From JAVBQL01 sp031549085 (GTDB lineage Bacteria; Spirochaetota; GWE2-31-10; MWDO01): DNA of 64,000 nucleotides. The translations under genes were made by a program, and so were the position numbers. The notes under the pieces are model-generated. The model did no database searches, was not told the origin of the DNA, and saw only the letters and a list, made by a program, of their open reading frames with translations. The stretch spans positions 248,001 through 312,000 of the forward strand of contig JAVBQL010000013.1 in the NCBI GenBank assembly GCA_031549085.1, read 5' to 3'. This document shows, one piece after another, positions 18,489 through 25,741 of this stretch. The stretch's first letter is position 1. Each line of letters starts with the position of its first letter.

Positions 18489-19606
18489 ATTTTTTTTGTC
18501 CTTAGTGAATTGATTAGCATTCCAATACAGAAGGAGAAGACTACAAGCGATGTTCCACCTGAACTTACAAACGGAAGCTGTATACCTGTTGATGGAAGTA
18601 CCCCAACAGATACGCCAATGTTTGTCATTGCTTGAAAGAAGATAAGCATAGTAATCCCTGATGCTAGAAGGAATCTATATCTATCCTCTCTACAGTTTCT
18701 TGCAATGAGCAATCCCAAAATTGCGAACGCAGCAAAAAGAAGAACAATAATTATTGCGAAAAATGCTCCCCCCTCCTCTGCAACAATTGCAAATATATAG
18801 TCATTTCTTGCCTCTGGAAGTGTTGAGTATTTCTGTGTGGAGTTTCCAATCCCCCTTCCCCAAAAACCGCCCAAAGCAAAACATTTCATTGATTGTATAT
18901 ATTGCCAGCCGGTGTTAAGTGGATCACTCCATGGATCTAAAAAGGCAGCAAGACGCTTTACTCTATACTGTGCAAAGAATATCCCCATCACACCTGTTAG
19001 AGTCCCAACAAATACGAGAATTAATAGAGATAGAAAATCTGCTCCACTTAGAAGAAGCATAAAAAATGCAATTAGAAGAATTAAAAAAGCAGTAGAAAAA
19101 TCGTTCTCTACCAAAATTAGAATACTGATAAAAGATACTACCAACAGAGGAGGAAGAATGCCACTATAGAAGTCTTTTATTGTCTCATCTTTTCTGCTTA
19201 AGACAGCACTTAAATATATTAGAACAGCTATTTTTGCAAGTTCAGATGGTTGAAACTGGACAAACTTTAGATCGATCCATCTTCTTGCCCCGCCAACAAC
19301 CTTACCAATTGATGGAACGAGAGTGAGTATCAGAAGTAGTATTGTTGCAATGGTTATTATCTTCATAAATCTTTTATAATTGTCAACATTGATGAAGAGG
19401 GCAGTGATCATCACAACAAGTGCAATACAGAAGTGAAATATCTGCTTTATAATATAGCTGTAGTCACGATTTAGCCTATCTAAATCTACAGCTTTGTTTA
19501 CACTGTATGAAAACCCAAAGCCAATACCGATCAGAAGTATTACTACAGAAAAGAGTAAAGCTATTAGAATACTATTTTGTACATTGTTCTCTTCTCTTAC
19601 AGCCAT
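18485..19606 (-). CDS. ftsW: SEDS glycosyltransferase FtsW
   Basis: 373 residues with about ten membrane helices. Family motifs include GGARRWIDLKFVQFQPSELA, ENDFSTAFLIL and GVLPSTGIQLPFVSSGGTS. FtsW polymerises lipid II into septal peptidoglycan together with a class B penicillin-binding protein. RodA is the alternative SEDS protein, but the mraY-ftsW-ftsQ-ftsA context selects FtsW. The start has AAGGT upstream and lies 4 bases after the mraY stop. Confidence 0.95.
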   Translation of the reverse strand: MAVREENNVQNSILIALLFSVVILLIGIGFGFSYSVNKAVDLDRLNRDYSYIIKQIFHFCIALVVMITALFINVDNYKRFMKIITIATILLLILTLVPSIGKVVGGARRWIDLKFVQFQPSELAKIAVLIYLSAVLSRKDETIKDFYSGILPPLLVVSFISILILVENDFSTAFLILLIAFFMLLLSGADFLSLLILVFVGTLTGVMGIFFAQYRVKRLAAFLDPWSDPLNTGWQYIQSMKCFALGGFWGRGIGNSTQKYSTLPEARNDYIFAIVAEEGGAFFAIIIVLLFAAFAILGLLIARNCREDRYRFLLASGITMLIFFQAMTNIGVSVGVLPSTGIQLPFVSSGGTSLVVFSFCIGMLINSLRTKKI

Positions 19607-19609
19607 TTT

Positions 19610-20689
19610 TTACCTTAGTTTTAAAGTTCCAAGTGCTACCAAAGCGAGCAGTCCGCCAAATATCCAGAATCTTGTTATTATCTTTGACTCTTTCCACCCT
19701 TTGAGTTCAAAATGGTGGTGGAGCGGAGCCATTAGAAAGACCCTCTTTCTAAAATATTTAAAAGATATAACTTGTATAATAACTGAGAGAGTCTCCGCAA
19801 CAAAAACTCCTCCAACAATCATTAAGAGAAGCTCTTGCTTTATCATAAGGCTCATAGTCCCAATGATCCCTCCAAATGATAGAGAGCCTGTGTCCCCCAT
19901 AAATATCTCTGCGGGGTGTGCATTAAACCATAAAAAGCCAGCGAGCCCCCCCATAAAGGCAAAACAGTAGACCAAGATCTCCGCTGATATTGGAATATGA
20001 TCAATCAAGAGATACTCTGAAAGCTCTTTGTGTCCAGATATATATGCCAAAATACCAAATGTTGCAACCACAGCTATCAAGAGTCCAGCAGCAAGTCCAT
20101 CAAGCCCATCTGTTAGGTTTACTGCATTTGAGGAGGCAACAATAATGAATGCTCCAACAGGTATGTAGAAAAACGATAGATGTATTTTCACATTTTTGAG
20201 GAATGGAACAGCTATATAGCTCATTTTGTCGCCCAATATGAAATATATAAAGGTTGATACAATTAAGGCAATCAATATTTGTTGAATTAATTTAAATTTT
20301 GCTTGGAGTCCATCAGAAGACTTTTTTGTTATCTTTAGATAGTCATCAACAAAGCCAACAATCCCCAAAGTTATGGTAACAAATATTATTACCATTGTAT
20401 AATCATTATAAAAATTGCCACATATGGCCATACTTATAAGCATTGCAATGATAACAACAATCCCGCCCATAGCTGGTGTACCAACTTTTGAGAGGTGTGT
20501 TTGTGGTCCCTCATTGCGGATTATTTGAGAGAGTTTCCACTCCTTCATCTTTTTGATAAAGATTGGAAATGCGATTAGACATAGTGCAAATGAGATAACG
20601 AATGCGATGATGGATCTAACGGTTATATAAGAAAACGTATCCATCCCTGTTAGATATTTCATAACAGGACGAATGATGTGATATAACAT
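19610..20689 (-). CDS. mraY: Phospho-N-acetylmuramoyl-pentapeptide transferase MraY
   Basis: 359 residues, ten-helix polytopic enzyme that transfers phospho-MurNAc-pentapeptide from UDP to undecaprenyl phosphate, giving lipid I. Catalytic motifs are FVDDYLKI, NLTDGLDGLAAG, HPAEIFMGDTGSL and APLHHHFELKGW. It heads the visible division operon; the murD, murG, murC and ddl genes usually between mraY and ftsQ are missing here. Upstream lies palindromic element E5. Confidence 0.98.
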   Translation of the reverse strand: MLYHIIRPVMKYLTGMDTFSYITVRSIIAFVISFALCLIAFPIFIKKMKEWKLSQIIRNEGPQTHLSKVGTPAMGGIVVIIAMLISMAICGNFYNDYTMVIIFVTITLGIVGFVDDYLKITKKSSDGLQAKFKLIQQILIALIVSTFIYFILGDKMSYIAVPFLKNVKIHLSFFYIPVGAFIIVASSNAVNLTDGLDGLAAGLLIAVVATFGILAYISGHKELSEYLLIDHIPISAEILVYCFAFMGGLAGFLWFNAHPAEIFMGDTGSLSFGGIIGTMSLMIKQELLLMIVGGVFVAETLSVIIQVISFKYFRKRVFLMAPLHHHFELKGWKESKIITRFWIFGGLLALVALGTLKLR

Positions 20690-20799
20690 GGGATTTTCCC
20701 CCCTCCCCTAACTATACTATTTTTTATCATTAAAAAATGTATTAATCAACTAATTAATCAAATAATTTTCTTTTTTATTTCTTTAAATTAGTACTTGTT

Positions 20800-21180
20800 T
20801 TAGTTTATATTGATAATACACTCATAATGATATAGTTATAGAAAAAGCTATATTATTTAGAAATAAACTATTCAAACCTACACTAATAAATATATACTAA
20901 TTTTTTGTATTACTCATCATTAGGTAGATATATAACTAGCGAACGCTACTTAAAAAGGGGAAAAAAAGAAAAAGTAATTATATAGAGGCTGGGGGAAGAC
21001 TCTACCCCTATATAGTTACTCTCTTTCTCTTTTTTTAAGTGCCATTTGTTCATTAGATATTGTCGTACTGACAAGTAAACTAGAGATAAAGCAGCATGGC
21101 TAATTTGATGTTGATAGGACATTTATAACAATAGAGCTATACGAAAAGTGTCATCTTTATGAATGTTCAAAATAATAGAT
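20800..21180 (+). repeat. Palindromic element copy E5 (centre variant 4)
   Basis: Central hairpin 20974-21019 (GTAATTATATAG / CTATATAGTTAC around AGGCTGGGGG...CCCC). The right outer arm at about 21060-21170 is the near-exact reverse complement of the left outer arm of E7 (shared blocks ACACTTTTCGTATAGCTC and CATCAAATTAGC). It lies directly downstream of RNA-like locus copy A. Confidence 0.9.
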
Positions 21181-21207
21181 GGTGTCAAAAAAAATAAGCA
21201 GAGCTTG

Positions 21208-21226
21208 TTATTCGCAAAGCGAATAA
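21208..21226. repeat. Short perfect hairpin TTATTCGC-aaa-GCGAATAA
   Basis: Perfect 8-base inverted repeat between RNA-like locus A and element E5, absent from the second copy of the locus. Confidence 0.6.
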
Positions 21227-21304
21227 TAAAAGGGAGCAGCAGACCAAAGACAATTGCGCTTTAAAAGGCATGGTAGCAAACATCTTATTTTAGTTTAAAG
21301 TTCT

Positions 21305-21461
21305 AAAAAAGGCATGCCCACAAAAGCAAAGGTCTCACACTGCTACTCCCCGAGAAGACGAGAATAAACAGCCCGATGCAAATGCGGGCATGCGTCTCCT
21401 CCTCGAGCATCCAAACCTATAAGGGTGAGTACCTCAAGCTTGGACACTGAATTCGTTTCCA
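21305..21461 (-). ncRNA. Putative non-coding RNA, copy A (long form)
   Basis: Predicted transcript of about 157 nt on the minus strand, following a promoter at 21468-21495 and ending in T6 at 21305-21310. It contains a first stem pairing CCAAGCTTGAGG with CCTTATAGGTTTGG, then a long hairpin pairing GAGGAGACG with CGTCTTCTC and enclosing GCCCG/CGGGC. The 3' GGGCATGC can also pair with internal GCATGCCC, an alternative fold. A shorter homologue is present in inverted orientation at 28798-28862. It does not match tmRNA, SRP or RNase P signatures. 6S RNA was considered and not supported, as the 5' and 3' ends do not pair. Confidence 0.55.
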
Positions 21462-21467
21462 AACCAC

Positions 21468-21495
21468 ATTATAGTTTATTTTATGGATAAATCAA
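21468..21495 (-). promoter_or_regulatory. Sigma70-type promoter of RNA copy A
   Basis: TTGATT (21490-21495) and TATAAT (21468-21473) with a 16-base spacer on the minus strand. The promoter and its flanks (AAGCCCATTGCTTCGTA) are conserved in copy B. Confidence 0.75.
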
Positions 21496-21557
21496 GATTT
21501 TTTTTACGAAGCAATGGGCTTTATAGCTATCTTTTGAATAGTGTTTTTAATTTTAAT

Positions 21558-21586
21558 AAAAAAAGAGGAGGCTTTCATACCCCCTC
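21558..21586 (-). terminator. Terminator of the fliK-flgD-flgE operon
   Basis: On the minus strand, GAGGGGG pairs with CCTCCTC (one mismatch) around an 8-base loop and is followed by T7. It starts 19 bases past the flgE stop codon. Confidence 0.85.
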
Positions 21587-21604
21587 TATCTATTAATTAA
21601 TCTA

Positions 21605-23056
21605 CTATCTCTTAAGTTGTAACAACTCTTGCAACATTTGATCAGATGTTTGAATTGTCTTTGAGTTTGCTTGGAAACCCCTTTGGGTAACAATCATATC
21701 AGTAAATTGTTCTGATAGGTCAACGTTACTCATCTCCAAAGCACCAGACATAATCTTTCCAAGTCCCATGCTTCCTGCAGTTCCAATCTCTGCTTCACCA
21801 GAGTTGTTTGAGAATACAAAGTTTGTCTCTCCAGCCTTCTCAAGTCCGCCAACATTGATAAAGTTTGCCATAGCAACTTGCGCAAGCGGTCTGTTGTTTC
21901 CATTTGAGTAGACACCTGTTATTGTACCAGTATCATCAATTTTGTATGTCTCAAGATAGCCAAGTCCAAAACCATCTTGTCTAAAAGGTTTTGTTGTAAA
22001 GCTTGAACTAAATTGAGTGATACCAATTCTGTCGTCAGTAGATACTCTTCCAGCTTCACCAAGATTAACATTCATAGTCATCATTTGCGGAGGAAGCTCT
22101 GCTCCATCTGGAGTCAAAGTTTGTGCCATATATCTTAATGTAACACCAATTGGCCCAGCATTATCTAGCACCTCATTTCCATCTTGAGCACTAACCAATC
22201 TTCCCATGTTATCAAATCTTAAGTTGAAGAATGATGGTCCAAATCCTTCAGGGATATTGCCGTCAGCACCAGCAACATCAATAGAGTATTGATCAGGAGC
22301 CAGCTGAACCTTGTTTCCTGTTGCTCTGTCTGTAAAGAACATATCTGTTCTACATTGCCACTCATTGTTTTGTACTTTAAAGAATGTAAAGCGAGCTTCA
22401 TAAGGTGTGCCTTCACTGTCATAAACATTGATTGATGACACCCAAGTGTTTTTTATTCTCTCTGCTTCAGATAAATTGTCAAAATTTGCAGGATCAATTA
22501 CTGGATTCTCAGAGAAGAGGTTACATTTTAGGTCTACATTTTGTGTAGCCTTTGCAGGATCTTTTGAATATAGTGGTATAGAGATATCCCCAGCCTCACC
22601 GCTTGAGTTTATCATATATTGTCCACCAATATCTTGAGAGCTCCATCCTTGAACTTTTAGTCCTGTTCCTGGGTTTACAACTGTACCATCTTTATCAATT
22701 CCAAAAGCACCCGCTCTTGTATAGAAAGTTTTATCACCATCTTTTAGAACAAAAAATCCATTTCCGCTTATTGCCATATCAAGACTGTTTCCAGTTGTCT
22801 GCAAAGAGCCTTGAGTATGTATTGTATCGATTGATGCGATAACCATACCAAGACCAACTTGTTTAGGGTTTACACCACCCTTTGTGTCAGTTGGTTTCGC
22901 AGCTCCAGAGCTTGTTTGCGAAAGCATATCTTGGAAGTTTACTCTCCCTTTTTTAAATCCTGTTGTATTAACATTGGAAATATTGTTTCCAACAACGTCC
23001 ATTCTTGTTTGATGGTTTTGCAAGCCGCTAACGCCCGCATACAAAGATCTCATCAT
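21605..23056 (-). CDS. flgE: Flagellar hook protein FlgE
   Basis: 483 residues. N-terminal MMRSLYAGVSGLQNHQTRMD and NNISNVNTTGFKKGRVNF, and C-terminal SNVDLSEQFTDMIVTQRGFQANSKTIQ, the paired D0 segments of hook/rod proteins. The central domain carries Lys165 (PLYSK) and the Lys-Cys178-Asn179 triplet. In spirochaetes these residues form the inter-subunit lysinoalanine cross-link that stiffens the periplasmic hook, and the match is exact in numbering. Last gene of the fliK-flgD-flgE operon. Confidence 0.98.
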   Translation of the reverse strand: MMRSLYAGVSGLQNHQTRMDVVGNNISNVNTTGFKKGRVNFQDMLSQTSSGAAKPTDTKGGVNPKQVGLGMVIASIDTIHTQGSLQTTGNSLDMAISGNGFFVLKDGDKTFYTRAGAFGIDKDGTVVNPGTGLKVQGWSSQDIGGQYMINSSGEAGDISIPLYSKDPAKATQNVDLKCNLFSENPVIDPANFDNLSEAERIKNTWVSSINVYDSEGTPYEARFTFFKVQNNEWQCRTDMFFTDRATGNKVQLAPDQYSIDVAGADGNIPEGFGPSFFNLRFDNMGRLVSAQDGNEVLDNAGPIGVTLRYMAQTLTPDGAELPPQMMTMNVNLGEAGRVSTDDRIGITQFSSSFTTKPFRQDGFGLGYLETYKIDDTGTITGVYSNGNNRPLAQVAMANFINVGGLEKAGETNFVFSNNSGEAEIGTAGSMGLGKIMSGALEMSNVDLSEQFTDMIVTQRGFQANSKTIQTSDQMLQELLQLKR

Positions 23057-23156
23057 AAGCCTTATTCTCCTATTATTGTAAAACTTTTAATTCAAAAAAA
23101 TATCTATGGTAAAAATAGAGGGAATCAACCCTTTATTCAGAAAACATTAAAACTTT

Positions 23157-23636
23157 TTATTCAACTTTTGTTATTAAAGCAGATGAGTAGCTCTCTCCAT
23201 TAACAGTTACAAGAACATCACCCTCAACTTTGCGGATAGATTCTACCAATCCATTAACAATCTTTGTGTTGCCTCTGTGGTCAACAACGCCAGTATCAAT
23301 CTCCACTCCCTTACCCAAAAGGTCAAAACTAGAGTTGAATGATAGAGAACTCATTAGAGATCCCATTTGGTTATTAAGATTTAACATTTGCTCCAATGAT
23401 GAGAATTGTGACATCTGAGAGATAAATTCTCTATCCTGCATTGGATTTGTTGGATCTTGATACTTAAGCTCTGTTATAAGAAGCTTTAAAAACTCATCTT
23501 TTCCCAAGTTCTTAACAGGCTCTCTGCCCTCTGTCTTTAAGCTTTTGTTAAGAGTCTCAACCTCAAGTTTTCTCTTATATGAGGTTGAATTATCTTGTTT
23601 AAACATGCTACTTACATCATTAGTGGTTGCGTCCAT
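23157..23636 (-). CDS. flgD: Flagellar hook capping protein FlgD
   Basis: 159 residues. The conserved N-terminal half has NLGKDEFLKLLITELKYQDP and EFISQMSQFSSLEQM, the FlgD signature, followed by a short beta domain (IDTGVVDHRGNTKIVNG). It forms the scaffold cap for FlgE polymerisation and is shed after hook completion. At 159 residues it is of the short spirochaete/Firmicute type. It lies 22 bases downstream of fliK and about 100 upstream of flgE. Confidence 0.95.
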   Translation of the reverse strand: MDATTNDVSSMFKQDNSTSYKRKLEVETLNKSLKTEGREPVKNLGKDEFLKLLITELKYQDPTNPMQDREFISQMSQFSSLEQMLNLNNQMGSLMSSLSFNSSFDLLGKGVEIDTGVVDHRGNTKIVNGLVESIRKVEGDVLVTVNGESYSSALITKVE

Positions 23637-23658
23637 CTATTCATCTCCTAAAAAATCG

Positions 23659-25104
23659 TTAAATAATTATATTTATTGGTGTTCCAATCTCCACTACAGG
23701 ATCAATATTGCTCTCAAAAGCCTTTGAAGCAAAAGAGAACTTATTTCCAATCTTTGTGATCGATTCTGTATAATCTTTCACATTTTCCTGCTGCCTAGAC
23801 TGTTTTTCACCATTGGCAAACGAGTGCCCCGCTAAGTTAATATCAAGTTTGCCAAACTCAATATTAGATTTTTGAAACACTGCACGAAGCTCTTCAACAT
23901 TAGCCTTAAAAAAATCAGCTGCCTCCTGATTCTGTAAAATTATCCTTCCATCAAGCTTTCCATCTTTAATTGTGAACTTGAAATCAACACGTCCAATAGC
24001 CTCTGGTCTAATCATGGTAGAGAAGCTAGTCTCATTTCCAGCAAGAACAATCTTTGTATTTTTTGCAACTGTATCAAAGATCATACTTCTATTCTCATTC
24101 ATAGCTTTAGCCACTGGAGAGTCCGCTCTCTCCTTTCCACCAACATCTGCACTTTTTGATAGATTCAAATCGATCTTTATCTCACTCTTAAAGTCATTTT
24201 TATTAACCTCGACCTCTTTTGCTGCTTCAGCTTCTATCGCTTTTTTTGTGTCAACTTTTTTCAACTCTTTTTGTGATAGTTGTTTATCATCTTTTACTTT
24301 GCTCTCTGAGTCAGTTTCAAACAATTTATCAAGAGTAAATAGATCTTTTTTATCTATCTTTTCAACTTGAGTAAGAATATTATCATTGCTGCCAACTGCT
24401 TTTTTCAGGAACTTGTCATTAAATTCAACTTTTGCCTTTGAGCTGTTTTGATCTTTCAAATCTTTAGATTTCAAATCGAGAACATTTATAATAGCCTCTT
24501 TTGCACGTCCTATGTCGATTTTTCCATCTTTAAGATCATTTAAGACACTTTGAATCTTCTCTTTTGCTCCACTTGGAAGCTCTTTAAGATTAAGTTTTAA
24601 GCCCTTACCATCTTCATCTTTCGTTGATTTAAGCTTTGACAAATCAGTTGAAGAGAAAAGATCTTTAGGGATATTGATGCTTATTACAACATAATCATCA
24701 TTTTTCCCCTTTTTCTGTTTTTCGCTTAGAGTATTTTTCTCCCCTGTTGACTTTGTCTCCTCTTTTTTGAAAGTCTTTTCAAGCAGGTCTGATAAAAATT
24801 TTACTTTTTCATTAATGTTGAAATTTTTCTTTGATGAACTTCCATTTTCACCATCGACATTTTTGTTTATCTCATCGTTTTTCGCACTCTTTGTCTCCTC
24901 TTTATCATCACTAAAAGAGAACCTGATCTCAGCATTATCATAGTTCTCCTCCTTTTTTTGTGTCTGATTATTAGAGATAGACTGATTAAGAGCTACTTCA
25001 AAACTTCTTCCACTATCATCCTTTATAGTGTTGTCGTTTTTAACAAGAAACTCATTATAGTTTTGTTCTACTTTGAGATCTGTTAAAGTATCAATTTTAA
25101 ACAC
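23659..25104 (-). CDS. fliK: Flagellar hook-length control protein FliK
   Basis: 481 residues. A long, highly charged Lys/Asp/Ser-rich region that looks disordered is followed by a folded C-terminal domain (MIRPEAIGRVDFKFTIKDGK, GRIILQNQEAADFFKANVEE) typical of the FliK/Flg_hook C-terminal family, which interacts with FlhB to switch export specificity. The low-complexity N-terminal part acts as a ruler in the family. First gene of the operon; purine-rich ribosome site AGGAGGAGT is upstream of ATG. Confidence 0.92.
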   Translation of the reverse strand: MFKIDTLTDLKVEQNYNEFLVKNDNTIKDDSGRSFEVALNQSISNNQTQKKEENYDNAEIRFSFSDDKEETKSAKNDEINKNVDGENGSSSKKNFNINEKVKFLSDLLEKTFKKEETKSTGEKNTLSEKQKKGKNDDYVVISINIPKDLFSSTDLSKLKSTKDEDGKGLKLNLKELPSGAKEKIQSVLNDLKDGKIDIGRAKEAIINVLDLKSKDLKDQNSSKAKVEFNDKFLKKAVGSNDNILTQVEKIDKKDLFTLDKLFETDSESKVKDDKQLSQKELKKVDTKKAIEAEAAKEVEVNKNDFKSEIKIDLNLSKSADVGGKERADSPVAKAMNENRSMIFDTVAKNTKIVLAGNETSFSTMIRPEAIGRVDFKFTIKDGKLDGRIILQNQEAADFFKANVEELRAVFQKSNIEFGKLDINLAGHSFANGEKQSRQQENVKDYTESITKIGNKFSFASKAFESNIDPVVEIGTPINIII

Positions 25105-25239
25105 TACTCCTCCTTCTGTCCCTCCCCCCTTTATGAAATAATTATTTATGTCTATCTATAATTTTCGGTAATTTAAAAAAGTGCTTAAGAGGATTGTTGT
25201 CTTTTATTGCTTATTTTTGAACGGTATTTTTTATTTGTA

Positions 25240-25590
25240 GTTGCTATTAGTAATAGCTTTTTGTACAACTTTCATTTTATGAATATCCTATTAATATCAA
25301 ATTATCACTACAACTCTATCTTTAGTTTCCATGTCAGTAGTAAAATATCTAATGAGCGAATGGCACTCATTAAAGAAAAAAAAGTAATTTTATATAGGCT
25401 TAAGGTTCTACCCCACCTATATAAAATTATTCTCTCTTCTCTCTCTTTTTTAGGTAGCATTCACTCGTTATAACTTTTTATAGTGATGAGCATAATACAA
25501 AAAACTAACATATATTTATTAGTTTTATATGAATAGGATATTCATATAAATAAATTGTACTGATAAATGTCCTCTCAAACCTACATTCAC
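25240..25590 (+). repeat. Palindromic element copy E6 (centre variant 6)
   Basis: Central hairpin 25385-25429 (TAATTTTATATAGG / CCTATATAAAATTA). The left arm has AATGAGCGAATGGCACTCA and the right arm GTAGCATTCACTCGTTATA. It lies between the divergent fliK and beta-helix lipoprotein genes. Confidence 0.88.
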
Positions 25591-25741
25591 ATAAAATTGT
25601 CAAATAAAAATTAATTTCATTAATATAGATAAAATTCTTGATTTATTTGTATTATAATCTATAATATTTATAGTTTAACAACAAACATTTGTTATATATA
25701 AAATAATATTTTTATTATATATTTTTAAGGAGAAATTAAAA

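Larger units (their letters stand above)
21190..21556 (-). repeat. RNA-locus inverted repeat, copy A
   Basis: Shares long blocks with 28700-28950 in the opposite orientation: AACACTATTCAAAA, AAGCCCATTGCTTCGTA, the promoter region, the first RNA hairpin, and the downstream block AAAGCGCAATTGTCTTTGG. Copy A has about 90 bases more in the middle (the second hairpin). Confidence 0.88.

Noticed and set aside
21305..21461. Assigning the RNA-like locus as 6S RNA, SRP RNA, tmRNA or RNase P RNA
   Set aside because: The predicted ends do not pair into a 6S closing stem, and none of the conserved SRP, tmRNA or RNase P core sequences can be seen.
21190..21556. Riboswitch or leader for mraY
   Set aside because: A T6 end, 600 bases and a palindrome lie between it and mraY, and the second copy has no gene downstream in its direction.
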